In this document: piece by piece, positions 24,485 to 35,392 of the stretch
Numbering within the stretch: the first letter of the stretch is position 1
How the letters are laid out: each line of letters opens with the position of its first letter
NCBI GenBank assembly: GCA_025201765.1
Contig: MU623358.1
Coordinates: forward strand, 248,001 to 312,000
Length of the DNA: 64,000 bases
Direction: 5' to 3'
Origin: Daldinia sp. FL1419
Taxonomy: Eukaryota; Ascomycota; Sordariomycetes; Xylariales; Hypoxylaceae
Position numbers and translations under genes: made by a program
Notes under the pieces: generated by a model
What the model was told of the DNA's origin: nothing
Seen by the model: only the letters and a program-made list of their open reading frames with translations
Databases searched by the model: none

Positions 24485-25034
24485 ATGTAGCTAACATAAG
24501 TTGTTAGGTATACAATATGATTGACTAAGCTCTAACCTAGTCAACTATTATATTGGAATAATATTCTTTGTATTACTTTGAGCCATGTAATAATTATCTA
24601 GGTTACCTAGGTACAATACCTACGTAGTACCTAGCTACCCCTATTTCTTATAGTAACGCCCCCATAGTACGAAGTATACATACATATCATCACCATATAT
24701 GCGAATTACAATATCGCGTCTCCTTATGATTTATGGTATAGTAGTGGTACGCCTATATATTGGGTATAATCCCAAAGTCATTTCACTTAACTAACGGGTA
24801 AAGACCAAGCTATATAGACCTAACTCGGGTGAATCGACACATTTTAGTTAATCATCTCTCATGAGTGCCACGATATCCTCCCAAAGACAGTCTTTATATC
24901 TAACGTGGTCTGCTAAACGTGAATAGGAACAGGTAGACACGATCTCAATGCAGGGCACTTATTAGGTATTGACCTCCACAACCATCATTCTCGTCTGTTG
25001 GTGTCTGTTGGGGTCTACTGACGTTGTCTCGGAA

Positions 25035-26048
25035 TCAACCATCGCATGGATCCTCACCCCAGAAACATTCAATTTCTCCCCCCAATTCTTTTTCTAGCTT
25101 ATCCATGGCGGTCTCAGCTTGGTTTCGGAAGGATGCAAATGTCCATCTCATGGCGGATAAGATCGTGTTTATCTGATAGACTTCGACCGACTCTAAGTCG
25201 AAATAGCATCTCTGGTTTAGGAACAAAAGGATGTCGTTGAGGTTGACTATCGCACTAGGCCCTCTCATCACGATGACTCGGGAGCGGTTCGATATTGGTT
25301 GTGCGCTTCGTTTTATCCGATTCATCCGTACAGTCGGTACCTGGTCACCAAACTTGATCTTGCCATCCCGACTCTTTTGAAGTATTCTCTGTACTCCTCC
25401 TCGGCGCCAGAATACGACCTTGGCGGCACAGCCAGGGTGTCTGTTCTCCTCTGGAGGGCTTATGAAAATAGCATAAATCTTTCCCGTTCCCCTGAGCTGT
25501 GAAAGGAGTGTGGGATAGTCTATTCCGGCTGGCAGCTGATCCATCCATACAGCGCAGTTTTCGCTTTCTGGAATGTCCTCGGATTTGTTTCTGTTGATTA
25601 TAGCCCCGCGGTAATTGGGAGAAAACGTCGATTTAAAGTCTAGATCCCTTTCATTATCCTGGTAGTTGATGTTCTGGGTCGAACCTCGGACCTGAGCGGA
25701 AGGGTGTTGGCCATCGTCGCTTGGGCTAGGGGGCGCTTTAAGGATCGAAGAGCGTACTACCTTCATACGAGCCGCAGATATCTGATCTTGGCTGTAGGAC
25801 ATCCAAGGCTCATCGAGCAACTTGTCGGGAGAAGCTGGCTTGGTCAAACTGCTGAGGTTTATAGCAGTAGGACGTTTGTGTTTTGCCGAACGGTCACCGT
25901 AAGGCTGAATCGGGCGGATGACGGCCGATGGAAAGACCGGGTCGTAAAGGATTTTAGACGCCCATAGATAATCCATCGTGATAGATGATGGATTATTTGA
26001 CAATGGCTTTGAGTATCCTTTTATGGAAAGGTTATATAGGTAAATCAT
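25035..26048 (-). CDS. Fungal RRM-like protein of unknown function
   Basis: Single-exon ORF of 337 residues; the ATG at 25976 (MDYLWASKILYD) is an equally good start and removes 24 weakly conserved residues. The N-terminal half is polar and probably disordered. The C-terminal half has two RRM-like segments: CAVWMDQLPAGIDYPTLLSQLRGTGKIYAIFI...AAKVVFWRRGGVQRIL, then SRVIVMRGPSAIVNLNDIL...WTFASFRNQAETAMDKL, closing with ECFWGEDPC. I recognise this order, including the GEDPC ending, from a family common and fast-evolving in sordariomycetes, often present in several copies. No biochemical function is known to me. No introns; the upstream neighbour is an MFS gene on the same strand 1.2 kb away. Confidence 0.75.
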   Translation of the reverse strand: MIYLYNLSIKGYSKPLSNNPSSITMDYLWASKILYDPVFPSAVIRPIQPYGDRSAKHKRPTAINLSSLTKPASPDKLLDEPWMSYSQDQISAARMKVVRSSILKAPPSPSDDGQHPSAQVRGSTQNINYQDNERDLDFKSTFSPNYRGAIINRNKSEDIPESENCAVWMDQLPAGIDYPTLLSQLRGTGKIYAIFISPPEENRHPGCAAKVVFWRRGGVQRILQKSRDGKIKFGDQVPTVRMNRIKRSAQPISNRSRVIVMRGPSAIVNLNDILLFLNQRCYFDLESVEVYQINTILSAMRWTFASFRNQAETAMDKLEKELGGEIECFWGEDPCDG

Positions 26049-27251
26049 TGGTTTTATTCGGAAATTTGATTAGAAGCTCCAAGATTCCCAAAATGAAGTG
26101 GTTTGGGAAGAGGGAGAGAAGGAAGATGGAAGTGGGAACAAAGCTAGGTTGACATAGAAAAGTAGTCGAGGGAAAAGATCAAGTGACGGTAGGAATTACC
26201 TACCTGAGGTACACACCTTGTTGGGAGGTTGGTAAGATAGGTACCTAATTAGTTACCTGTTTGGTAAAATCCACTGTGCCGTCCAGGTGCGATAGTGAAT
26301 AACATGAACAGACCCTATGAAGATAGACAAGAAAAGAAGACAAAAAATACACTTGGTCGGTGGTCATATATCACTCTTCATAAATATATTAACTGTAAAT
26401 TATATTAACTGTAAATTCTATTAGCTGTAAATCACGGCCACCTGAAAAAAAAGTCACATTGGTGGTTTAAAATTTGACAGTTTTACGCAATGCCATGATT
26501 CAGAAAACTACCTACTCAAAGTCGAAAACATCACCAACCTGGAGGACGACCCGAGGTGCCAAACTTGCCTAGGTACCTTGTAGACTTGTAGGTACCTGCC
26601 CACGTCACGGACCTACACGTAGGAAATAAAAGATACGCACTTAATGTATTTCTCTTTATGCCCGTCGAAACTTCCGCTGAGAGCTATGTAACCTACCTAT
26701 GTACGCATGTGACTCGGCTCACTATTGTAGCAGCGCGTGAGGATTCTTCAGTGTTCTATCCGAAATACTTGGAACGAGAGATTACTGCCTATCCAACGAA
26801 TTAATACTATGTAGGTAGGTACCTAAACTAGGCCATTCACACTAGTTTCTAGCTCATGGCTCAGGAGACACGAGTAGGTATCGAAGTGCCCGGTGGTTGG
26901 TACACCAGATACCTACATCAAGTAGAGGAAGAAGAGCCAAGGTACCTTCAAGGCTATTCGCCCTTGATTGGCTATTAAATATATCTAGAGTCGTCGTAGG
27001 AGCCCGTATAATTGTATAATTGCCCCACACCGAACACAATTATCGAGGCTTCGGTTACAACAAAACACCCATCCAGATACAATTTTGTACGTTTTTCTAT
27101 TCAGTATCTCATCGGGACATATCTATATAGGTGAGTGTTAAAATGTGTTTGTAGTGGGATGTTGCAATCTTGTTCCTTTTCCAATATGTTCATATCGTTA
27201 ATCTTCGTCTATGCCCTTTCAAAGCGTTACTTTATACTATTACTAGCGAAT
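26049..27251. other. Intergenic, no gene seen
   Basis: 1.2 kb. A short tandem duplication of TATATTAACTGTAAAT occurs around 26384-26430. TAGGTACC words occur at 26560-26600 and 26815. The higher-coordinate end is the 3' flank of the MFS gene. Confidence 0.5.
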
Positions 27252-29250
27252 CTAGTTCTCCGTCTCCGTCTCCGTCTCCGTTTCCGAATCTTCGTCGTCA
27301 ATCCGCTTGCTGTTGGGCGGTGGCAAATGCGCCATAAAAAGGATGATGAAAGCGATCACGGCGAACCCCTAAGTAGGCGTCAGTAAGCATGACACATCAA
27401 GGTAGAATAGAGGCCCACAACATACGGCATTGCAGAAAAAGGTTAAGCTAGGATGACCCAGCTCCGAGAAAATGGCTAGTATTGACCCGAAGAGTCCTTG
27501 CGTCAATAGAAAAGCTGTGCTTTCCACGAGAGTGATTGCACTAATGGCATCTTGTCGCTGTTGTGGGTGGCATAACTCAGTCATAACCCCCTTGGCTGCT
27601 GGTGCCGACCCCGAAGCGAACGGCAGCAAAAAGCCGGCTATAAACTGTCAATTCTACATAAACGCTCTAATTGGGGTCTTGGGAAATATTACCTAGATAA
27701 ACTTGCCATCCTTCGGTTGAGAAGCCGGCAATGGCTGTCACTATGGAGTCGACGACAAGACTCCATCTGACAAAGAAGAGATCAAATCCAGTTCCGGAGT
27801 CTTCTTCGTCTTCAACGGGTTGTATTGGCTCCTGCGGGACTTCTCCAACCCCATCGGCTTCGAAATCTCCTGGGTTGACTGGAATACTGTTTCCTACTCT
27901 ATGTTCTCTGGTCTCCGCTGGTTCCGGCGTACCGTTGAACCAAGCCCGACCAGAGGATATGATCTTTGGGAACATGAGCAGTAAAAATATGCCGCGGATA
28001 GCCGCGTTTCCAAACATGAGGTAACCGTTCTCACTAGTACCGAAATTGAATTCGGAGGTGGCGTACATCTGTAGGAGAATCGGGACGTATCCGGAAGAAA
28101 ACTGTACGACGGTGAGCAGAGTTATCAGGGAGGAAATAGGCAACTTACAACGCCGAAGAATATACCCAAGGCGAGAAAAATTAAGCTATAGCTCTTAACA
28201 ACCTTACCCGACTCTAGGCGGTACGAATGAGGCGTGATCATTCTGAGAGGTGCGAAGAAGGCGCTGATACCCCGACTATTCTGTTTCTTGCTGTCGAGCT
28301 CATTGCTTGACCCATTTGGTAGGAAAAGTGCACCGTATAGCGAGGAAACGACGTAGAGGAAAAACGCAGTCTCGAAAGGTCGCCTTATGTTGTAGATGTC
28401 GCCAAGCACGCCTCCCACTGTAAAATATGTTAATTGGGTGTGCCGAATGCCATTGCCAGCTTATACTTGGACTTACGCAGGAAACCAAATGCGGTTCCCA
28501 ACATGATGGACCCCTGTAGTCTCCCGAAAACGGCCGTGCGGTCTTTGGGCGCGACCAACTCGCTCACCGCGGTGTTGAGAACTAGCCTACGTCGGCTTGG
28601 TTAATAAGAAACAGGGCCAAGGAATCACGATTATACGTACTGAAAGCCACGGGGTCCTCCAATGATGCCTATAGCTTGGCATGCTTGGAAAATAATTATA
28701 CCCCTTCGACCACCAATGGTCACGGCGACGATCTGGGTAGATACCCTCAAACCTAGAAGGACGGTCTGGGAGACGAATGCCCATCGCGGACCCCATAATT
28801 TGATAAAGTAACCACATATGAATAAGTTGAATACGCCGCTAAAAGACGTAGACATTCCCAAGATGGACACTTGAGTCGCGGTACCAGCGCTAATCTCTCG
28901 ACGATGACATCGATCACCTGGACCCTCGAATGGGGGATTATTACTATAGAAGACATCACATTCCATAAGACGGAATACATAGTTGATTCTGACTTCGTAG
29001 TCAGTACCGAGTCATGAAGTGTTATTTTTTTTTTTTTTTTTTTGGGGATGAGGGGGGGGTTTTTGGGCGAGGTAGATGAATCGTTTATTTCTTACGGAAC
29101 TTGGGTGATGCCGAGGGTGAAAGCCATCATGAAGCCGGCAAGGAGAATTCGGTTTGCGGGACCGAAAAAGTTACCAGCGGCCTTGGCGGGTCTGTTTGAC
29201 CTCGGAGGGACCGCATCTTGGAGTAACGGTGATGTCTCGTCTGCAGTCAT
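27252..29250 (-). CDS. MFS transporter, substrate unknown
   Basis: Seven exons (29250-29096, 28988-28641, 28586-28477, 28417-28149, 28101-27693, 27637-27426, 27368-27252) join in frame to 539 residues. The N-terminus MTADETSPLLQ is cytosolic and includes a dileucine-like SPLLQ. Helix 1 (ILLAGFMMAFTLGITQVP) is followed by the loop VFRLMECDVFY seen in a fungal MFS subgroup, then helices with GMSTSFSGVFNLF, IIFQACQAIGIIGG, LGTAFGFLLGGVLGDI and GYVPILLQMYA. A long acidic central loop (about residues 350-400) separates the two six-helix bundles. The C-terminus ends in a run of Glu-Thr pairs encoded by a hexanucleotide repeat at about 27255-27280. Plasma-membrane or vacuolar efflux or uptake is possible; the sequence does not decide. 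All splice phases close exactly, so the model is firm. Confidence 0.9.
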
Positions 29251-30639
29251 TTGAGTATAGATTTCCCTTCCCGCGTCAAAAGCACGGGATCCAAGAAATT
29301 AACTTGTATTAAAGATTGTCTCGGAGACAAAAAGAGAGCAAACGAGCCCCAAACCCGAAAAGTTTATCCAACACTATATTTCTATGGTACTATGGTACTT
29401 ACACATAGGTACCAGGTACATAAAAAGGTACCCCAGCGAATCAACGATCCAATGCCCAATGGGGAATGCGTCCGGTTTCCGCTACTCTCTTTCCTTGTGG
29501 CGGTCTGACTGATAAGACAAGCTGTATTGGGCATGTATGTACCGACGCCTGCCTTATGTCCATAGGCGCGTCCATGTATTGCGTAATTTGTATCGGCTTT
29601 ATCGGTATGTTAGATAAGGATAAGAACGATAAAAATTCGCTATGTGTTTTTTATTTTTTATTTTCTATTTTTTACTTACCATGTAGGTATGCTAGAGACC
29701 TGGACCAGTAAAATTGTGGTACGTTTTCGAGACTAATCGCAACTTGTTCGCTATCCCGTTTGAATAGCGTGGCGTTCTTTTTACCGAATCAATTGCAGCG
29801 CCTCCGTTGAGGGGTTCTCTTTTTTAGTATTGTATAGTACCATATGAACCTTCTTGTTCAGCGACTCTACATAACTAACCTAGTAAACAACATATCTCGG
29901 TTATTATTATTAGTCTGACGATGAATCCTTTAAACCCACCTTAAAGGGTAACATTATCAGTGGCATGATATCGCATATTTAAAAGAAGTCGTGTGAGAAG
30001 TCAATCCTTTTTTTTTTCCTTTTTTTTTACCTTTTTTTTTTTCTCATCCTACTAATTTTAATTTTGGCCCCCAAATCTATCTCCATCGTGAGTCTCCTAA
30101 GGCTGAAAGAAGCTTGAAATCTCACGACGCTATTGGTCCCTTCAGTAGACCCATGCCAACATCTGCGTTCTAATGTTTCGGGCACTATATAAATTCGGGT
30201 CTCATGGCTTTGGGTCTAGCTTAAAATCCCTTGCTGGACTATCATATTGAGGAATATTACTCGACGGTAAGAAAAAGATGCTAGGTTCAACGTTGTGATC
30301 GCCAAGAAATCGACCTGGTAACCCACAAGGACCACAAGGACCGCAAGGACCGCAAGGACCGCAAGGGGCTTCACCTATAATATTCCACAGCAAGCATAGC
30401 ATAGTCTCAGCTCGCGGCGCAGCAGCATCAACGTAGTGGAGTTCTGTTTCTTTTATATCCCGGCCTACCAGGCTACTAGTGTAGGCTACCAGGCAGTATA
30501 CTATGCAGGTGGTATTCTGGGTATTCTGCTATGGCTGTTACGTATATAGTGTAGTCTAGGAGACCGCAATCCTCAAATCTGATAGGATTTCTTTTCCTGT
30601 CGACCTACGCGCATTTGTATCTGGCTCATCGCTCTCGCC
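29251..30639. other. Intergenic between divergent MFS and membrane-protein genes
   Basis: 1.4 kb with T-rich runs (about 30007-30045) and a 9-base minisatellite (30326-30370). Both promoters must lie here; no supported gene. Confidence 0.5.
30326..30370. repeat. 9-base minisatellite (CAAGGACCG)
   Basis: Five units, three perfect and two variant. On the minus strand it is open and would encode Gly-Pro-Cys repeats in a short ORF (30402-30202) with no other protein-like features. Confidence 0.85.
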
Positions 30640-32827
30640 ATGTTATCATCATCGTACAGGCGACTCCGACTGTGGCCTGATAAGCCGCTTTCGCTGAGAA
30701 GCGGAGTGTCACGCCCAAGCCAGATAACTTATAATTTTATTCTTATACTCTTAACCCTCGCCTGCTTCGTCTTTGCCGGTCTCCTCGGTCGCTGCGATGG
30801 CATGCTAAGCGATACCGACCTGGTTCGGAAGTTGGCGGAGGCATCCCGTTATGTATATCACATCTAGTCTCCAATGTACAAACTATAAGTTATAACCATG
30901 CTAACCAAGCTTTTCCGTTCCCCGAATTAGGGTCCTACGATATTTCCCGTAGTCTACGCTCTTGTCGTTGGTGGTGCTCTACGTTCCTTGGCGTTATGGA
31001 GGCTACAAGACGGAGAGAAGGTTGGCTTCTTAGACTTACTCATTGGGAGTACCTCCGTGGGTGGCATGATCGGGACGCAGCTTGAGCGTCGACTTACACA
31101 ATTTGATGTCCACAGCCTTTGTCTCCTGATAATATGGGCTCTATCTCCCCTTGGAGGTCAAGCCTCGTTCAGAATTATTACTTACCGGGACATACCCATA
31201 CCACAGAATCTGACATTGGATTTCCTAGACTTTTCCAATGCTAGTTCTCCTGTTGCCTGTAAGTAGCACCAATAGACGCCCCGTCTAGTCTGTGTCGGAA
31301 TCAATTTCCGCTTCCCTACATTGCTGAAGAAATAACTATTCCTCAGTTACCTCTTAGTAGTAGCAGTTATTAATGTTCGTCCCTATAGTATCTTCGGTAG
31401 ATATTGTAAATCTGCTTGACGTTATCGATTCTTCCTTCGTGTCGTCTCTTGTTTCCTCCGCGTCAATCAGCCAATCCCCTATGGATCCTTGGGGTAACAT
31501 AAAAATTCCATTTATTGAAAACCTCCCGGGATACGACTCGGCAAACGAGGACGAGTGGATTCCTTATTCGGGATATACGGAGACTACACCGTACTCTTCT
31601 CTTATCGGAGTACCAGTATCGAATATACCGAAAACAGGTAACACCGAGTTTACTGTGGAAGCATCCTATTGGAATATTCGTTGCCCCGAATTCGGATCCC
31701 CCGAGGGTTACGACGACGAATACTGGTTCGAAACGATTTTTAATGCCAGCGCCGGCTGCACGCTCGGAACTTTACAATGTACTATATTCGACCATAGCAT
31801 ATCACTTCCCGATGGTCTTACCACAGAAGGAGCCCGAAGTCCGTGGGGTTGGATCATGTCATTGAGCCGCGAGAGTGACAGGGAAAGCCGTTGTACCGCA
31901 GCATCTACAGACGATATCCCCCAAAGACAACTCTTTGTCCGAACTAGAAACACAGGTGCCCACAAGCCAACCGCGGCAAACTGTACTATGGGAACGACTA
32001 ATGTCGAAGCGTCGGTAAATTGCAATGGTTGGGACTGTAAGGTTGATCGGGTACGCAGATCCCAGAAGCCCAAGGTTCACCAGTCGCCTTCCTATACTAT
32101 ATTCGACCGCTGTAGCCCTTGGGATTCGACCATGAACTTACCCAACTTCCTGAATTATCTCATCGATGCGGCTGGAAGCGATCTCTCACGTTCCGTAGGG
32201 CCAGGCTTATTCCAAAATTACCTAGTCAACCCAGATGCCCCCTTCGCCGGCACAGCTTTACATAGTTATTACATAGATTCTGACATTACACCTATCGGTA
32301 ACGAATCGTTTGCGATACGGTTTTCGCAGATGCTTAACAGCTACTGGACGTCGTTCTATAACTTTAACCTTACATACGGGGGGCACCCGGAAAATCTTGC
32401 CTTCTCTACGGACTATTACACCGGCTACCCTATTTGGGGTCCTCTCGCAGATACCGCAGGCGTCAATACACACATGGAGACGCATTTTTTCTATCACAGG
32501 GGATGGATGGCCGTGCTTGTTATCTCGGTCACGACCATGTTTCTCAGCGGTATCGTCAAAGCTATCGTCGATTTAAGGATTTGGATCCCCGATTTACTCA
32601 TGAACGTTTCGACTATGATTAGAGGGAATACGTCGAATTGCCCCAGCGTACCGTACGGCGGAACCGCTTTGGACGACAGTGAAAGATCGCGACTTTTAAA
32701 AAATCTGAAGGTCAGATACGGCAATATCCGTCCCCAAGACGATAATCCAGGTGAGCTGGGAATAGGTGAGCTCGCGGAGGGCGAAGGGAAAACCACTAGA
32801 GTTAGACTAGATGAAACATATTGGTAA
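30640..32827 (+). CDS. Large fungal membrane glycoprotein of unknown function
   Basis: Exons 30640-30852, 30931-31258 and 31401-32827 give 655 residues. A first membrane segment (FILILLTLACFVFAGLLG, about 33-50) is followed by GPTIFPVVYALVVGGALRSLALWRLQDGE, rebuilt over the first intron, then VHSLCLLIIWALSPLGGQ. A roughly 370-residue lumenal/extracellular domain follows with many Asn-X-Ser/Thr sites, paired Cys and the conserved phrase DPWGNIKIPFIE; a last helix (about 555-575: AVLVISVTTMFLSGIV) leads to an acidic tail. This architecture is widespread and multi-copy in Pezizomycotina; I know no function. The third exon start is uncertain: acceptors at 31400 and 31388 both keep the frame, and the long upstream ORF start at 31373 is not usable with the donor at 31259. 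Confidence 0.8.
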
Positions 32828-33524
32828 CAGCTTCACCGAGGAAGGTAGCAGTAAAATGCAATTCAAGAAGTAAATAACAAATACTCGCCCAGATTCCAAT
32901 CTAGTTTGATCCGAGGAATGGAAACGATGGAATGGTAAGCCGGCGTGACTTACCCATCATCCGGGTTCGCGATGAAGATTAGGCCACCTACATACCAGGC
33001 GCGGAATCACACGTGAAACGCCGAGCTTTTATGGCGACATCTCACCGCTCGAGTAGAACCAACGGTATCAAGCCGTTTGTTATCTCGAGCTTACCTACTT
33101 GATGCACATCCGCATGAACAGCAGCCAAGAAGTGCCGAGAGATGCAGCGATAATCGGACTAACGGGGATTGTAAGACTGCATATGATAAATACGACATGG
33201 ATGAGACGCCGAAAGGAGGCTCTTAAGCTCGCGAGTATCGTGTGCTTTCTATCCGTTCATCACTTATAGTACGTATCTTCAACCCATTTGCCAACCCCGC
33301 CGCCGCTCACTTGGATATATATACGGTCCACGGATAGGACCAGGGGAATAAGGAAGTATAACTCGACTTTATATCTAATGACATTTCGGAAAATCGAGAA
33401 CCTACACCAAACAAAGCCAAAATATTAGACTCCGCAACCGACATCGGATTTCCCCAAATTGAATCCTTCCAACCACCACCGTAGATTTGAGAAACTGATC
33501 GTATACTACGTAAAACAGTTGTCA
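32828..33524. other. Intergenic, promoter side of MFS gene
   Basis: About 0.7 kb without a protein-like frame. It contains the 3' flank of the membrane-protein gene and the promoter and 5' UTR of the MFS gene at 33525. Confidence 0.45.
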
Positions 33525-35308
33525 ATGGCCATAGATCTCAAAGACGAGGGCCAAACTGAAAAGCCAGATATAGGGCCCGACACAGAAGGCATATTTGCGT
33601 CAAATCAGGAGAATGTTGAGGTCAAGAATCAAGGTGAAAGCGTAACCTCGTCGCCAATAGCTCTCGAAGAGGCGAAAGAGAATGGCCGACTAGCCAAGAC
33701 AATAAGGATCTTGAATTGGATGCCAAAACGCTGCCGCTACGACCCCGAGAACCCGCCAAACTTCACCCTCGCTTTAAACGTCCTATTCGCTTTTGTACGT
33801 TATCGCCATGCTGCCATTCCATTCCATCCCATCCCGCCGGGCTAACATCTTTCAGAGCGGAACATTTACCGTCGCAAATCTTTACTATGCGCAACCCATC
33901 TTAAACGTCTTAGCCAGAGACTTTAACGTAAGCTACGAAAGAGCCTCCGACGTAGCGACACTGTCGCAAGCAGGGTATGCTGTCGGCCTGCTTTTTCTAT
34001 GCCCTTTGGCGGATATGGTTCCGCGACGACCGTTCATCCTCTTCCTCATATGGGTGACCGCAACCATTGTGAGTATTCGACGATGGACGGCACTTTGCAT
34101 ACCTACCTCTTAATGTCTTAATGTTACTTACCTGAGATGACTCGCACAGTGGATCGGGTTATGTCTTACGAATAACTTCGACGTGTTCATTAGCCTCTCA
34201 TTTCTATGCGGAGTTGGGTACGTGCCCATCACCTCACCACCTCACCACCACCTCACCACCACCCCCCCCCCTCCCCAGCGGCATCCCTTATTTCGGCTGA
34301 CAGATAGCTAGAACTGTTACCCCGCAACTAATGCTACCGCTCGTCGGCGACCTAGCGCCGGCTCATCGCCGTGCTAGCTCTCTATCCGTGGTTGTATCGG
34401 GGTTGGCACTCGGATTACTGATCGCGAGGGTCCTGTCGGGTATAGTAGCAAACTTCACGTCGTGGAGGAATATCTACTGGCTAGCATTCGGTGCACAATA
34501 TCTGACTTTGGCATTGCTCTATTTCTTCCTCCCCGACTATCCTGCTAAGAACAAAGGGCTCAACTACTTTAAGGTGCTTTGGGGAATGGCAGTCATGGTG
34601 GTCACGGAGCCTCTCCTCACTCAGGCGTGCATAATTGGCTTCTTGCTGAGCGCTGCTTTCACCTCCTTTTGGACTACATTGACTTTCCTCCTCGCGTCGC
34701 CGCCGTACGAGTATTCGTCCCTCGAAATCGGGTGCTTCGCCTTTATCGGGATCGTGGTTGTCGCATTGGCTCCGGTCTGGTCTCGCCTGATAACCGATCG
34801 CTTCATGTTCCTGTTTTCGGTCGTTCTCGGTCTCAGCTTCGAGTTTATCGGCATCGTGGTCTCGACTTTCATCGGAAGCTTCACCGTAGCGGGGCCTATT
34901 ATCCACGCCATCATGATGGACTCGGGCGCAAACTTTACACATACTGCTAATCGTAGTAATATCTATAGCCTCGATCCCAAAGCAAGAAATCGCGTGAATA
35001 CAGTGTACATGGTTTTCGCTTTTGGTGGACAAATTATGGGTACTGCTGTAGGAAATAGGCTGTACGCTCAAGGAGGTTGGGTTTGGAGTGGTGGTTCGAA
35101 CATCGCTTTCATCGGCGTAGCTATCATCGTTGGTATAATCCGAGGCCCAAGGGAGACCGGTTGGGTGGGATGGTCTAATGGTTGGAGTATAAGGAGAGAT
35201 GACACTCCGAAAAGGGGTCCAGCGGGTTCCCCTGATACTGGCATCGAAGAGGCTTCGCCGCCACCAGAACAGCTAGCGGAGAATCGTGCAGGTGGAAACG
35301 CCGTATAG
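33525..35308 (+). CDS. MFS transporter (MFS_1 type, bacterial-like YnfM/AraJ-like fold)
   Basis: Exons 33525-33794, 33856-34068, 34150-34217 and 34312-35308 give 515 residues. About 75 polar N-terminal residues precede helix 1 (FTLALNVLFAFSGTFTVANLYYAQPIL). The short loop 2/3 motif is LADMVPRRPFIL (a variant of the MFS motif A, GxLaDrxGrrxxl). VTPQLMLPLVGDLAPAHRRA and GLALGLLIARVLSGIVA in the middle are typical of a fungal group related to bacterial drug/sugar efflux permeases. The C-terminal tail is disordered and Pro/Glu-rich. The substrate cannot be read from sequence. The gene is convergent with the carboxylesterase gene, with 84 bases between stops. The start is the first ATG in the frame; the frame stays open upstream without one. 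Confidence 0.88.
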
Positions 35309-35392
35309 CTCCAGAAATTAAATCAAATCGCGTTGCTTTAATTCCGACCAAGTCATCGGTTTAAAGTGTCGATACTCATGCGAGCCCCTTCT

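Larger units (their letters stand above)
23804..25034. other. Intergenic, no gene seen
   Basis: 1.2 kb with a 7-base tandem repeat (23918-23952), a dense TAGGTA tract (24444-24484) and otherwise AT-leaning unique sequence. It serves as upstream region of the reductase gene. Confidence 0.5.

Noticed and set aside
30202..30402. Minus-strand ORF with Gly-Pro-Cys repeats, collagen-like
   Set aside because: Explained by the 9-base minisatellite; the rest of the ORF has no protein-like features.
32310..32576. Alternative-frame ORFs inside the large membrane glycoprotein exon
   Set aside because: Shadows of the 31401-32827 coding frame.
34481..35071. 196-codon minus-strand ORF
   Set aside because: Antisense shadow of the MFS exon at 34312-35308.
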